DNA of 64,000 nt from Chitinophaga parva (lineage in GTDB: Bacteria; Bacteroidota; Bacteroidia; Chitinophagales; Chitinophagaceae), in assembly GCF_003071345.1 (NCBI RefSeq), contig NZ_QCYK01000004.1, positions 124,001 through 188,000 on the forward strand, given 5' to 3'. The position numbers were made by a program, and so were the translations under genes. The notes beneath the pieces are model-generated. The model was not told the DNA's origin. It did not search any database and was given only the letters and a program-made list of their open reading frames with translations. Shown here in pieces: positions 9,295-18,659 of the stretch (within the stretch, counting starts at the first letter, position 1; every line of letters begins with the position of its first letter).

Positions 9295-9452
9295 CTCGTT
9301 TTTTAATGGGTATCTTTTGTCGTCAGGTAAAAATAAATGAGTTATTTTTCAGTTAGTATAGAAAATATCGCATATGTATGATGCTGTCACATTTAATGTG
9401 CCAGTTAGTCGTATTTTAACAAGGCCTTGTTATTAATTTGTATAAAAACATG

Positions 9453-9460
9453 TAGGTTTG
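9453..9460 (+). promoter_or_regulatory. Candidate -7 promoter element for lptD
   Basis: TAGGTTTG matches the TAnnTTTG consensus and lies 15 bp before the lptD start codon. TTG at 9427-9429 could be a loosely spaced -33 element. Confidence 0.45.
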
Positions 9461-9475
9461 TGCCCGCTCTGACAC

Positions 9476-12304
9476 ATGCACGCTCGATACAAAAATAACT
9501 ATAAAAAGTTTTTCCGGTCGCTATACCTGCTGCTTGCGGGTATAATTCTGGTATTTCCGTTCATCCTGGATACAATGGGGCACCCGGTGTTCCATGCCCT
9601 TCACCCCAGCGCCGTGTATGCGTCGCCAGACACAGTGCCTGCCAGAAAGCCCGTGAAAGCCGCTGCCAAGGCCATTGCCCTTAATAACGACACAACGCAC
9701 AAACCTGGTACAGACAGCAGTAAAAAAGCTGCAGACAGTGCCCATGCCGCACCACAGGACTCTATTCCTGCGGGGTTTGTGACCGAAGAAAGCCAGCGCA
9801 ACGTGGACACGGTGCATGTGAAATTGTCCAAGGACAGCCTGGATGCGCCTGTAAATTATAAGGCCCGCGACTCCATCGTGCTGGTGGTGCCGGAGAAAAA
9901 ATTCTACCTGTACGGTAATGCCAATACGAAATACAAGGACGTAGACCTTACGGCCGATAAGATGGACTATGCCCAGGGCACCGGCGTGATGCATGCCATG
10001 CCATCCAAGGACACCGCCGGCAAGCTGGTAGGCCGCCCGGTGATGGTGAACGGGGGACAGACCTTTGATTCTGATACCCTGCTGTATAATATCGGATCGC
10101 AAAAGGCATTGATCTATAACACCCGCTCCCAGTATGGAGAAGGCTTCATAGCCAGCCAGGTGACCAAAAAGGCGCCGGACAATACCATTTTCGGTTTCAA
10201 GAACGGCTACACCACCTGTAACCTGGATACGCCCCACTTTGCCTTCCGTGCCCGCAAGATCAAGGTGATCCCCAACAAACTGGTGATCTCCGGCCCGGCA
10301 AACCTGGAGATCATGGGCATTCCCACACCACTTTATATTCCTTTCGCTATTTTCCCGCTGTCCACCGGCCAGCGTTCCGGCCTGCTGCCCCCGCAGTACA
10401 CCACGAACGTGCAGAAGGGCCTGGGCCTGGAGAATGGTGGTTATTATATAGGCCTGGGGGATAATTTTGACATGACCCTGCGCGGCAGCGTGTTCTCCTA
10501 CGGTAGCTGGGCACTCACGGCCGCCCCCACCTACCGCGTACGGTACCGGTACAGTGGCGGCATGACGCTGAGTTTTTCCAATACCCGCTTTGGCGACCCG
10601 GCGGTGAAGCAGGACTTCAGTACCTCGCGCGACTTCCACGTGACCTGGAACCACACCATGGACAGTAAAGCCCGCCCTGGTACTACGTTTGGGGCCAGTG
10701 TGAACTTTGGTACCTCTTCTTATAACAAGTACAACGTAACGGATTACAACACGCGTGTAAACAATAACATTGGCTCGTCCATCACATTTTCCAAGAGCTG
10801 GCAGGGCAAGCCTTACAACCTGTCACTGGGCCTTACGCACTCCCAGAACCTGCAGACCCGTGACATGACCGTGTCTTTCCCGAACGCCGCTTTTACGGTG
10901 AACACCATTTATCCTTTCCAGCCGAAAGAGGTGGTAGGCACGCCAAAGTGGTATTATAAAATAGGGGTGGGCTACACCGGTAACCTGCAGAACAGTGTGT
11001 CTATCAAGGACTCCCTGTTTGGCAAGCAGCAGATGTGGGATGCTATGCAGACCGGCTTCCAGCACAATGTGCCCATCAGCCTCTCGCTGCCGGTGATGAA
11101 GGGCTTTACCCTGAGCCCTGGTATCAGTTTCTCTGACCGCTGGTACACCAAAGAGATCATCCGCACCTGGAACCCTGGTGAATACAATCCCGCGCGTGAC
11201 ACCCTGGGTAAGATAGATACCACCTACCGCCAGGGCTTCTTCCAGTCGCCGGACGTGAGTGCCAGTATCTCACTTACCACGGCACTGTACGGGATGTACC
11301 AGTTCCATCATTCTAAAGTGCATGCCATCCGCCACGTGCTGCGCCCCACCCTCGGGATGTCTTACCGGCCAGACCTCAATAAGAAATACTTCTATGACCT
11401 GCGCTATGGCAACCGGCCGGAGGAGGTGCAAAGGGTCTCTTATTTTGACGGGTCCAATGTGGGAGCGCCTTCTTCGGGCGCCTCAGGGGCTATTAACTTT
11501 GGGATAGATAATAACCTGGAGATGAAGGTGTATTCGAAAAAGGACACCTCGGCCCTGCATGAAAAGAAAGTGAAACTGCTGGATGGTTTTGGGATCAATG
11601 GATCTTATAACCTGCTGGCGGATTCGCAGAAGCTGTCGAACTTCAGCCTGTATGCGCGTACCAACCTGTTTGATAAGCTCAATATCACCGCGGCGGGTAC
11701 ACTGGACCCATATGTGTATGATGCGCATGGATTGCGTACCAACCGTTACGTATGGCAGGATGGTGCCCTGAGCCTGGGCCACCTGACCAGTGCGTCTATT
11801 GCGCTCAGCACTTCTCTTACTTCCCAATCCAAGAAGGCGAAGGAAAAAGAGAAGCAACTGCAGGACCTGGCGGAGCAGCAGAACACCGATGCGGCCGCGC
11901 TGGCGCAAAAACAGCAAGCGACGGCCATGCGTACCAACCCGGCTGATTATGTGGATTTTGACATTCCCTGGAAAGTGGATATTTCGTATAGCTTGTCGTA
12001 CAACAAATCATTTTCCCTGGCCACCGGGCAGGGCGTGACCACCTTTACGCAGGCGGTGACGCTCAACGGTGATTTCAGCCTTACGCCCAAGTGGAAACTG
12101 GGAGCGCAAAGCTCCATTAACCTGAACAACTTCCAGCCTCAATATTCCAACCTGTATGTATCGCGCGACCTGCACTGCTGGCAGATGTCTATCAACGTGG
12201 TGCCATACGGTTTCTTACGCTCCTTCAGCATTACCATCCAGCCCAAGGCCGGCATCCTGCGCGATCTGCGTGTGAACAGGGCTAAGAGCTTTTATGACCA
12301 GTGA
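9476..12304 (+). CDS. lptD: LPS-assembly outer-membrane protein LptD (Bacteroidota type)
   Basis: 942 aa. A hydrophobic N-terminal segment (about 15-35, LYLLLAGIILVFPFILDTM) is followed by a Lys/Ala/Thr-rich linker. An OstA-like beta domain (about 120-270) contains YGNANTKYKDVDLTADKMDY and GQTFDSDTLLYNIGSQKALI. A long beta-barrel region (about 290-942) contains IPTPLYIPFAIFPL and GLLPPQY, blocks typical of LptD C-terminal domains. With LptE it inserts lipopolysaccharide into the outer leaflet. The barrel ends unusually in FYDQ rather than a terminal aromatic. Ala/Gln/Lys-rich coiled material (about 785-815) interrupts the barrel, probably a loop. It stands alone on the plus strand, ended by a strong hairpin. 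Confidence 0.85.
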   Translation: MHARYKNNYKKFFRSLYLLLAGIILVFPFILDTMGHPVFHALHPSAVYASPDTVPARKPVKAAAKAIALNNDTTHKPGTDSSKKAADSAHAAPQDSIPAGFVTEESQRNVDTVHVKLSKDSLDAPVNYKARDSIVLVVPEKKFYLYGNANTKYKDVDLTADKMDYAQGTGVMHAMPSKDTAGKLVGRPVMVNGGQTFDSDTLLYNIGSQKALIYNTRSQYGEGFIASQVTKKAPDNTIFGFKNGYTTCNLDTPHFAFRARKIKVIPNKLVISGPANLEIMGIPTPLYIPFAIFPLSTGQRSGLLPPQYTTNVQKGLGLENGGYYIGLGDNFDMTLRGSVFSYGSWALTAAPTYRVRYRYSGGMTLSFSNTRFGDPAVKQDFSTSRDFHVTWNHTMDSKARPGTTFGASVNFGTSSYNKYNVTDYNTRVNNNIGSSITFSKSWQGKPYNLSLGLTHSQNLQTRDMTVSFPNAAFTVNTIYPFQPKEVVGTPKWYYKIGVGYTGNLQNSVSIKDSLFGKQQMWDAMQTGFQHNVPISLSLPVMKGFTLSPGISFSDRWYTKEIIRTWNPGEYNPARDTLGKIDTTYRQGFFQSPDVSASISLTTALYGMYQFHHSKVHAIRHVLRPTLGMSYRPDLNKKYFYDLRYGNRPEEVQRVSYFDGSNVGAPSSGASGAINFGIDNNLEMKVYSKKDTSALHEKKVKLLDGFGINGSYNLLADSQKLSNFSLYARTNLFDKLNITAAGTLDPYVYDAHGLRTNRYVWQDGALSLGHLTSASIALSTSLTSQSKKAKEKEKQLQDLAEQQNTDAAALAQKQQATAMRTNPADYVDFDIPWKVDISYSLSYNKSFSLATGQGVTTFTQAVTLNGDFSLTPKWKLGAQSSINLNNFQPQYSNLYVSRDLHCWQMSINVVPYGFLRSFSITIQPKAGILRDLRVNRAKSFYDQ

Positions 12305-12342
12305 TGAATTAATTGACCACAAAAATATGCCTGCATAAAAAA

Positions 12343-12370
12343 GGACAGATCGCGCAGATCTGTCCTTTTT
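12343..12370. terminator. Bidirectional terminator between lptD and plsC
   Basis: GGACAGATC (12343-12351) and GATCTGTCC (12357-12365) form a perfect 9-bp stem with a 5-nt loop, flanked by A-run and T-run, so it can work on both strands of this convergent gene pair. Confidence 0.85.
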
Positions 12371-12388
12371 GTTTATTGTGCCCTGCTT

Positions 12389-13132
12389 TTATTGAGGGCC
12401 TTTTACGTAGTGATCGCGCATGATGTTGAAGACTTTTTCCTTGAGAGCCGGTATATCGTCGCGGGTCATGCCTTTGGTATCGATGGGAGGCAGGAAGTCG
12501 AAGGTGACCTTGTGCGGTTCGGCATAAAAACCACCTGCGGGAATGATCTTGCGGGTGTTAAAAAGGATGGCAGGCACGATGGGTACCTGGCTATCGATAG
12601 CCAGGGAGAAAGCCCCGTCGTAGAACGGTTTCAGCGGCTCCGTGGTCCGGTTGCGTGTGCCCTCGGGGTAGAGAAGCATGTGGATGCCGAGGTCCAGGGT
12701 GGTCTTCATTTTAATATAGCTTTGCCGGCGGCTTTCTTCATCCTGGCGGTCTACCAAGATGGCGCCCAGGCGGTAAATGGGGCCAAATATGGGAATGCTG
12801 CCCATGGACTTTTTTGCAAGGGTTTTGTTGATGCCCGGTGTCATGGAGGTGGCCACCAGGATGTCTGCAAAAGAGTTGTGGTTACAGGCGATCACGTAGG
12901 TTTGTCCCGGCTGGAAATGCTCCGTGCCGCGACGGCGGATGGGGCAGCCTACCAGGGGCATGAAAAGGAACATCCAGATGCGGCCCAGGGTGATGAAGCC
13001 GCGTGTGCGGGTGGGTTCCCTGAAAAGCCAGCAGCAGTAAAGCGGGATAAGCAGGATGAGCATCAGCACTACAAAATACAGCAGGAAATAAAAAGCGTAG
13101 AGCCGGCCCAGTATTTTTCTTACTCCATTCAT
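12389..13132 (-). CDS. plsC: 1-acyl-sn-glycerol-3-phosphate acyltransferase
   Basis: 247-aa inner-membrane enzyme that adds a second acyl chain to lysophosphatidic acid to give phosphatidic acid. One or two N-terminal helices (about 12-36 and 47-62) precede the acyltransferase domain. The HX4D motif is His85-NSFA-Asp90, and the substrate site is YPEGTRNRT with EGTR at 157-160. FGPIYRLGAILVDR and VPIVPAILFNT are further PlsC blocks. It starts 12 bp after the ung stop, suggesting a two-gene operon. Family assignment is firm; acyl donor specificity is not visible. Confidence 0.92.
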   Translation of the reverse strand: MNGVRKILGRLYAFYFLLYFVVLMLILLIPLYCCWLFREPTRTRGFITLGRIWMFLFMPLVGCPIRRRGTEHFQPGQTYVIACNHNSFADILVATSMTPGINKTLAKKSMGSIPIFGPIYRLGAILVDRQDEESRRQSYIKMKTTLDLGIHMLLYPEGTRNRTTEPLKPFYDGAFSLAIDSQVPIVPAILFNTRKIIPAGGFYAEPHKVTFDFLPPIDTKGMTRDDIPALKEKVFNIMRDHYVKGPQ

Positions 13133-13144
13133 GGCGAAGCGTGG

Positions 13145-13825
13145 TTATAATTTCCAGTTTACGGGTTCACGGTTGTTACGTACAAGATACTCATTGGCTT
13201 TTGAAAAATGCCTGCAGCCAAAGAAGCCTTTGTCTGCGCTGAAAGGGGAGGGGTGCGCGGCTTTGAGCACCAGGTGTTTGGTTTCATCAATGAGCACCTG
13301 TTTGTCCTGGGCAAACTTGCCCCAGAGCATGAACACCACGTTCTCTTTCTGCTGGGACACTTTGCGGATCACGGCATCGGTAAAGTTTTCCCAGCCAATT
13401 TTACTGTGCGAAGCAGGTTCATTAGCGCGCACGGTGAGGAAAGCATTGAGCAGCAGCACGCCGTTCTCCGCCCAGGGCGTAAGATTGCCGGTATCAGGGA
13501 TGGGTATGCCGAGGTCTTTATTTAATTCTTTGTAGATATTTACGAGGGAGGGGGGCGGTTTTACGCCATCCTGTACAGAAAAGCAGAGGCCGTGGGCCTG
13601 CCCGGGGCCATGGTAAGGATCCTGCCCGAGGATGACTACGCGCACGTCGTTAAAAGGTGTTTTATCAAATGCATTGAAGATGAGGGGACCAGGTGGGTAG
13701 ATGGTCTTTCCCGTAAGGCGTTCTGCCTTGAGGAACATTACGATTTCATCAAAATAGGCTTTCTGAAATTCTTCCCGGAGCGGCTGTTTCCAGCTTTCGG
13801 CAATTTTAACGTCTTTAACATCCAT
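13145..13825 (-). CDS. ung: Uracil-DNA glycosylase, family 1
   Basis: 226 aa. It removes uracil from DNA as the first step of base excision repair. Motif A is GQDPYHG at 67-73, with catalytic Asp69; motif B is AAHPSPFSA with His191; [10 protein letters not shown] is the uracil-binding region. The frame is open further upstream, but Met at 13825 is chosen because it gives the normal UDG length and begins right before the conserved WK-LREEF stretch; the upstream extension would overlap the divergent GH2 gene. It is followed by plsC after 12 bp. Confidence 0.95.
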   Translation of the reverse strand: MDVKDVKIAESWKQPLREEFQKAYFDEIVMFLKAERLTGKTIYPPGPLIFNAFDKTPFNDVRVVILGQDPYHGPGQAHGLCFSVQDGVKPPPSLVNIYKELNKDLGIPIPDTGNLTPWAENGVLLLNAFLTVRANEPASHSKIGWENFTDAVIRKVSQQKENVVFMLWGKFAQDKQVLIDETKHLVLKAAHPSPFSADKGFFGCRHFSKANEYLVRNNREPVNWKL

Positions 13826-13914
13826 GACGGTGAGTCTTGAGCAGCTAATATAAACAGAAAAAACGTTTTCGTAGTTTCCGGGCAGCGTGCGCGCATTATT
13901 AGATATATTGGGGC

Positions 13915-16572
13915 ATGCAATTTCACGTTTCCGCTCTCCTGGCCGGCCTCCTGGGCCTGTCACTTTACAGCGCGCCGGTGCAGGCGCAGCGTACCGTTCG
14001 CAGCATTAACACAGACTGGCAGTTTCACCACGGTGAGCTGCATTCCCTGGCCGACACGGCAGGCTGGGAGCGGGTTTCCCTGCCCCACACCTGGAACGTC
14101 GCGGATGTAACGGATGATATGCCAGGCTATTACCGCGGGCCGGGGTGGTATAAGAAAATCCTGTATGTACCTGCATCCTGGAAGGGGCGTCATGTGCAGC
14201 TGCGCTTTGAAGGCGTAGGGCAAACGGCTGCCGTGTATGTGAATGGAAAACCCGCGGGTAGTCACGTGGGCGGCTATACGGCATTTGTGGTGCCGCTGGA
14301 TGACCTGCTGCTGCAGGGAGATAGCCTTACGGCCAATGAGATCCTGGTGAGGGCGGATAACAGCTATAATGATGATATACCGCCGCTTTCCGCGGATTTT
14401 ACTTTTTATGGGGGTATTTACCGTGATGTATTTTTAGAGACGGCAGGCGCCACACATTTTGCGTTGAATGACTATGCCGGCCCGGGGATTTATATACATA
14501 TCCCGCAGGTTTCTGCCACGGAGGCCCAGGTAGCAGTGAGCGGCAGCATAGCCGGTGCCGGCGCGGGTTTGCGTGTGCGCATGCAGGTTACAGATGCCGA
14601 TGGCAATATTGTAGCACAGCAGGAAACAAAATTGAAAAAAGGAGACACCAGTTTTCGTATAGCCATCCCTGTTATAAAGACACCACATTTATGGAGCCCG
14701 GAAGATCCTTACCTGTACCAGGTTACCGCCAGCCTGCTGCCGGAAAAGGGCCGTGAGGTGCTGGATGCCGTAAGCCAGCCATTGGGCCTGCGCTGGTTTT
14801 CTTTTGATGCGGAGAAGGGCTTTTTCCTGAATGGCAAAGCCGTGAAACTGGTGGGCGCCAGCCGGCACCAGGACTATCCCGGCCTGGGCAATGCACTGCC
14901 GGACGCACAGGGCGTCAGGGATATGGAGCTGCTGAAAGCTATGGGGGCCAATTTTGTGCGCATTGCCCATTATCCACAAGACCCAGCCGTGCTGGCCGCC
15001 TGCGACCGTTTAGGACTGCTGGCCAGCGTGGAAACGCCGGAAGTGAACCGGGTTACGGAATCCGCTGCATTTGCACAGAACAGCCAGCATATGCAGGTGG
15101 AAATGATCCGGCAAAACTTTAATCATCCCAGCATCATCATCTGGGGGTATATGAACGAGGTGATGCTGGTACCACGCTATGATAATGGCAGTGCGGCGCG
15201 TAAGGCTTATAACGCCACGGTGTATGCACAGGCCAGGGCATTAGATTCCATCACCCGGAAAGAGGATCCCTCGCGCTACACCCTGTTACCCTGTCATGGA
15301 GATTTTGACAGATACCATTCCATTGGTCTTACCAAAATACCGCAGCTATTGGGCTGGAACCTGTACCAGGGCTGGTATGGGGGCGATTTCTCCGGCCTGG
15401 ATGCCTTCCTGGACCGGCATCATAAAGACCTGCCGGGCGTGCCCTTGTTGCTCACGGAATACGGAGCGGATGCGGATGAGCGCCTGCGCTCCTTTGCCCC
15501 GGTAAGATTTGATAAAACGGTGGATTATGCAGTTGCATATCACAAACACTACCTGAAAGCCGTGATGGACCGGCCTTTTGTAGCTGCCGCCATGATCTGG
15601 ACGCTGGTGGACTTTAATTCCGAAGGCCGCACAGAATCTACCCCGCATATTAACAGCAAGGGCCTTGCAGATACGGAACGCAAACCGAAGGATGTGTATT
15701 ATTATTACCAGTCGCACCTGTTGCAAACGCCTTTTGTAAAGATCGCCTCACGCGGATGGGATGTGCGTGCAGGCGTGGCTTTGGGTGATACGGCGTTGTA
15801 TTGCAAACAGCCGGTGGAGATCTATAGCAACCAGCCGGAGGTTACCGTGCTATTGAACGGCCGCATGTTGCAGACGGTGGCGCCGGTAAATGGAGTGGCT
15901 AAAGTAGAGGTGCCTTTTGTGAATGGCCTCAATGAGCTGGAAGCAAGCAGTGGTGCGGCTTGCCGGGATGTGGTGAATATACAGTTCCACCTGGTGCCGG
16001 CTGACTTGCGGAGTGTTGTATTGCCTTTTACGTCACTGCACGTGAACCTGGGGGATGCACGTTACTTTACTGCCAATGGCGTGGCGTGGCTGCCGGAGCA
16101 GCCTTACCACCCGGGGAGCTGGGGATATGTGGGCGGCAAGGTGTATAAGATGGAACGCAGCCAGGTCCCGTACGGGAGTGGTAAAGATATTTTGGGGACG
16201 GACCTGGACCCGCTGTATCAGACCCAGCGTGTGGGGCTGGATACCTTCCGCCTGGATGTGCCGGATGGGATGTACGCGGTGACCCTGCATTTTTGTGAGT
16301 TGCTTTCTGACCGGGAGCGGCAGCAGCTGGTCTATAACCTGAATGGAGGCGCGGAGGAAACGGCCGGGAAGGCCCACCGGCGGGCGTTTGATGTACTGGT
16401 GAATGGTAGTGTGGTGCTGGAGGGGATTGGGAATGGCAATGAGCTGGTGCCGGAAAGGGCGTTTTCCACAAAAGTGATGGTGGCGGTGCACGGGGGCCAG
16501 GGAATTGTTGTAACTTTTCGTGCGTTAGCGGGAGAGGATGTGCTGAATGCCCTGGAGGTGGAGAAAATTTAG
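13915..16572 (+). CDS. Secreted GH2 family glycosidase with C-terminal malectin-like domain
   Basis: 885 aa with a signal peptide ending VQA before Gln25. Order: GH2 sugar-binding jellyroll (about 30-180), Ig-like GH2 domain (about 190-290), TIM barrel (about 295-600), further beta domains, and a malectin-like domain at about 740-885 ([12 protein letters not shown] ... RAFDVLVNG ... [10 protein letters not shown]). The acid/base is Glu415 in GYMNEV and the nucleophile Glu515 in LLTEYGAD. The malectin-like module may bind carbohydrate. The family includes beta-galactosidases, glucuronidases and mannosidases; the substrate cannot be fixed here. No SusC/D genes are adjacent, so it is not in an evident polysaccharide-utilisation locus. 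Confidence 0.88.
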   Translation: MQFHVSALLAGLLGLSLYSAPVQAQRTVRSINTDWQFHHGELHSLADTAGWERVSLPHTWNVADVTDDMPGYYRGPGWYKKILYVPASWKGRHVQLRFEGVGQTAAVYVNGKPAGSHVGGYTAFVVPLDDLLLQGDSLTANEILVRADNSYNDDIPPLSADFTFYGGIYRDVFLETAGATHFALNDYAGPGIYIHIPQVSATEAQVAVSGSIAGAGAGLRVRMQVTDADGNIVAQQETKLKKGDTSFRIAIPVIKTPHLWSPEDPYLYQVTASLLPEKGREVLDAVSQPLGLRWFSFDAEKGFFLNGKAVKLVGASRHQDYPGLGNALPDAQGVRDMELLKAMGANFVRIAHYPQDPAVLAACDRLGLLASVETPEVNRVTESAAFAQNSQHMQVEMIRQNFNHPSIIIWGYMNEVMLVPRYDNGSAARKAYNATVYAQARALDSITRKEDPSRYTLLPCHGDFDRYHSIGLTKIPQLLGWNLYQGWYGGDFSGLDAFLDRHHKDLPGVPLLLTEYGADADERLRSFAPVRFDKTVDYAVAYHKHYLKAVMDRPFVAAAMIWTLVDFNSEGRTESTPHINSKGLADTERKPKDVYYYYQSHLLQTPFVKIASRGWDVRAGVALGDTALYCKQPVEIYSNQPEVTVLLNGRMLQTVAPVNGVAKVEVPFVNGLNELEASSGAACRDVVNIQFHLVPADLRSVVLPFTSLHVNLGDARYFTANGVAWLPEQPYHPGSWGYVGGKVYKMERSQVPYGSGKDILGTDLDPLYQTQRVGLDTFRLDVPDGMYAVTLHFCELLSDRERQQLVYNLNGGAEETAGKAHRRAFDVLVNGSVVLEGIGNGNELVPERAFSTKVMVAVHGGQGIVVTFRALAGEDVLNALEVEKI

Positions 16573-16596
16573 TTTTTTTGGTATGGTAAAATGGTT

Positions 16597-16604
16597 TAAT
16601 TTTG
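16597..16604 (+). promoter_or_regulatory. Candidate -7 promoter element of tRNA-Arg
   Basis: TAATTTTG matches TAnnTTTG. TTTG at 16577-16580 is a possible -33 element, with a 16-bp spacer. The tRNA begins 20 bp downstream. Confidence 0.5.
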
Positions 16605-16623
16605 CCGCTCCCTGCTGGAAAAT

Positions 16624-16697
16624 GTCTCGGTAGCTCAGCTGGATAGAGCAACTGCCTTCTAAGCAGTAGGTCATTGGTTCGAATCCAATCCGGGACA
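16624..16697 (+). tRNA. tRNA-Arg, anticodon TCT
   Basis: Acceptor strands GTCTCGG (16624-16630) and CCGGGAC (16690-16696) pair over 7 bp with one G-T, with discriminator A at 16697. The D arm is AGCTCAGCTGGATAGAGCA. The anticodon loop CTTCTAA sits between ACTGC and GCAGT and reads TCT, for AGA codons. The T loop is TTCGAAT. CCA is not encoded. The gene stays intact at attL because the prophage joins the last 13 bases of the tRNA. Confidence 0.97.
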
Positions 16698-16698
16698 C
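16685..16698 (+). repeat. attL core
   Basis: CCAATCCGGGACAC covers the last 13 bases of tRNA-Arg plus one more. The identical 14-mer is at 56143-56156; bases on both sides differ between the copies, so this is the crossover core. Confidence 0.92.
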
Positions 16699-16711
16699 TT
16701 TATTTTATCAC

Positions 16712-16736
16712 AAAAGCCGCTACAGTAGCGGCTTTT
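16712..16736 (+). terminator. Prophage-borne terminator behind tRNA-Arg
   Basis: AAAAGCCGCTA (16712-16722) and TAGCGGCTTTT (16726-16736) form a perfect 11-bp stem with a 3-nt loop. It begins 13 nt after the att core. A near copy lies at exactly the same distance from attR (56170-56194), so the phage supplies a replacement terminator for the tRNA. Confidence 0.85.
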
Positions 16737-16760
16737 GTCGTTTGGCGGCGCTTCTATCAG

Positions 16761-16847
16761 TTTTTACAATACACCTATCTTTACGCAGATACACTACGTT
16801 TACACCGCTTATTTTTACAACCATCAGCCAATTTTTTTTACAACCAT
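16761..16847 (+). repeat. Direct repeats upstream of the integrase gene
   Basis: TTTTTACAACCAT occurs exactly at 16812-16824 and 16835-16847, 23 bp apart, and a shorter version TTTTTACAAT at 16761-16770. Their place between att core and int suits integrase arm-binding sites; they could also be control sites of int. Confidence 0.5.
16783..16799 (+). promoter_or_regulatory. Operator-like inverted repeat upstream of int
   Basis: ACGCAG-ATACA-CTACGT, a 6-5-6 inverted repeat with one mismatch. A near-identical element (perfect palindrome) lies upstream of the secreted-protein gene at 28767-28783, so one regulator probably binds both. Confidence 0.5.
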
Positions 16848-16864
16848 TTAAAACCAATAAGAAT

Positions 16865-18010
16865 ATGGCAATTGTAAAAGTCATTGTAAAAAAACACCGG
16901 AAAAAGAATGATGGTAGTTTTCCTATAGCTATTTACGTATATGAAAAAAAGGTACAGTATGTGTACACTGGATATAGTATTCAGGAGCATCAATTCAAGG
17001 ATGGAAGGGTAGTAAAACACACAGATGCTGCTATCATGAACGCTGCAATTGAGGAAAAAAGGAGAGAGGTACTGGAATGCATTGTGCCTGGAGTAGGATA
17101 CGTAGAAGGCGGTTCCGCAAAAACGTCAAACAACCTCACTCAGTATATCCGACATAGGGCCGAACAGTTTAAAAAGCAACAACAAGTAGAAACATTTTTC
17201 CGGTATCGGAATGTCGCTAATCAGATGACAGAATATTTCAAGCGAGATGTTTATTTCCATGAAATATCCCTAGATTGGATAAATGACTTTGTGTTGTACT
17301 GTAAATCACAAGGCAATTCACACAACACCGCAATGCACAAAATAAAATCACTTCGCACGCTATATAACCAGGCGGCTAAAGAAGGATTATGTTCTCTACC
17401 AAATCCATTTAATCTCATAGTGCTAAAGATGAAAAAGCCAGAGATTAACCGGTTAACACCGGAGCAAATAGCTGGCATTGAGCGGTTACCGTTGGAACGG
17501 GGGAGTTACATTGACCTTGTGCGGGATGCTTTTCTGTTTTCGTTTTATGCTCAAGGGATGAGATTTGAAAATGTGTGCACTTTAACCTGGCCACAAATTA
17601 AAGACGATGACTTCAAGTACCAAATGAATAAAGGAGGGGCTTGGAGGTACATCAATATTCATCCTAAAATGAGGGCAATATTTTATAAGTTGCCAAGGAA
17701 TGGCCCGTATGTGTTCCCGTTTATTAAAGAAGTAATTACAGGGCCTGCCGATCTTCGGTCAAAGAAAGGGAGTGTAAACACCTCAGTAAACTCATTCCTT
17801 AAAATAATTGGTGACATGGTCAAAATTCCATTCCCTCTGAAATTTCACATGGCACGTCATAGCTTCGCGTTCCAGGCGAAAAAAAAGAACGTCTCCACCG
17901 ACGTTCTTAAAGATGCCTTAGGGCATTCAAATGTAATCATCACAGAAAGATACCTAGACCGACTTGCGGATGACGATATAAATTCATCCGTATCTGTAGT
18001 TTGGGACTAA
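16865..18010 (+). CDS. int: Phage tyrosine integrase
   Basis: 381 aa. It recombines the phage att site with the 3' end of tRNA-Arg. The N-terminal arm-binding part (about 1-60, VKVIVKKHRKKNDGSFP) resembles Bacteroidota integrases. A SAM-like core-binding domain (about 90-185) and the catalytic domain follow, with Arg233 (GMRFENV), His328 and Arg331 (HMAR), His354 (LGHSN) and Tyr363 (ERYLDRL). The frame opens at 16742, but Met at 16865 is chosen because it starts the conserved domain and the upstream part holds repeats and an operator-like site. The stop overlaps the convergent excisionase-like ORF. Confidence 0.95.
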   Translation: MAIVKVIVKKHRKKNDGSFPIAIYVYEKKVQYVYTGYSIQEHQFKDGRVVKHTDAAIMNAAIEEKRREVLECIVPGVGYVEGGSAKTSNNLTQYIRHRAEQFKKQQQVETFFRYRNVANQMTEYFKRDVYFHEISLDWINDFVLYCKSQGNSHNTAMHKIKSLRTLYNQAAKEGLCSLPNPFNLIVLKMKKPEINRLTPEQIAGIERLPLERGSYIDLVRDAFLFSFYAQGMRFENVCTLTWPQIKDDDFKYQMNKGGAWRYINIHPKMRAIFYKLPRNGPYVFPFIKEVITGPADLRSKKGSVNTSVNSFLKIIGDMVKIPFPLKFHMARHSFAFQAKKKNVSTDVLKDALGHSNVIITERYLDRLADDDINSSVSVVWD

Positions 18011-18186
18011 CCCTTTGCCTTAATAGTTCTTTTCTGAATATAGGCGTCTAGCGCAACTTGAGTGATGCGCCAGGCGCCTTCAAATTTTGTTGCAGTGAGC
18101 CTGCGTTCCTTTATCGCCTTCACTACCGTGTTGTAGTGCACTCCCCACATATCAGCCACCTCTTGCGGCGAAAAAGCTATTTGCAT
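18007..18186 (-). CDS. Small excisionase-like helix-turn-helix protein
   Basis: 59 aa, beginning MQIAFSPQEVADMWGVHYNT and continuing VVKAIKERRLTATKFEGAWR. The pattern 'EVA..-GV....V..AI....L-A.k..g.wrI' is that of MerR-like excisionase-family HTH proteins (helix 7-14, recognition helix 17-28, wing 29-45). Its place, convergent to int with the two 3' ends overlapping by three bases, fits an Xis that directs excision or a regulator of int. It is too short for usual ORF cut-offs. Function is inferred from fold and position. Confidence 0.75.
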   Translation of the reverse strand: MQIAFSPQEVADMWGVHYNTVVKAIKERRLTATKFEGAWRITQVALDAYIQKRTIKAKG

Positions 18187-18247
18187 TTTTATTTCTTATT
18201 ATTTTTTTAATATGCGCCCGGTGTTATCCAGGCGCCTGGGTGATTGT

Positions 18248-18544
18248 TTAGGATTCGCTTTCCTCTTTCGGCGGGTAGTACTTGGCTGCTGCTTTACGTT
18301 GGGAGGATGCGGTGACCAGCTTCAGGTGGTTCTGTGCCGCTATCTCTTCGATGTCAGCCTGCCGGAGTGGCCCACCGAACATGAATGCGCTCAGAAGTTG
18401 GTTGATGGCTGTCTGAAGTGCCTTTTTTTCGGCTTCCAGATCTTCGCATTTGATCATGTACTGATCACGTTCAGCGACTACGGCGTTGAATTTTTCGAGC
18501 CATTGAGCATCCAGTGCTTTGAGCTCTTCGTTTGTTTGTTTCAT
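18248..18544 (-). CDS. Hypothetical phage protein with coiled coil
   Basis: 98 aa, not recognised. Residues 1-50 are strongly helical with charged heptads (NEELKALDAQWLEKF, ERDQYMIKCEDLEAEKKAL), so a coiled coil is likely. The C-terminus is basic, then acidic. It lies at the distal end of the leftward early operon, separated from the gene upstream by 115 bp that hold no ORF. Confidence 0.6.
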   Translation of the reverse strand: MKQTNEELKALDAQWLEKFNAVVAERDQYMIKCEDLEAEKKALQTAINQLLSAFMFGGPLRQADIEEIAAQNHLKLVTASSQRKAAAKYYPPKEESES

Positions 18545-18659
18545 GGTGATTGTTTTATTGTACTGTAAAGGTCGAAAACCGCCACCACATTACCTTACGG
18601 GTTCCAGTAAAGTGCGAAAAAAGTTTGAAATATTTTTGCAATCACGTTGCAAATGATAC

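Noticed and set aside
9521..10654. 377-aa minus-strand frame opposite lptD
   Set aside because: Shadow of the high-GC lptD frame; no motif, no start signal, and lptD is a clear family member.
13826..13963. N-terminal extension of ung
   Set aside because: It would make Ung 46 residues longer than usual and overlap the divergent GH2 start; Met at 13825 fits the family.
16742..16864. Upstream 41-residue extension of the integrase
   Set aside because: The stretch carries repeats and an operator-like site and codes a Phe/Thr-rich segment unlike integrase N-termini; Met at 16865 is preferred.
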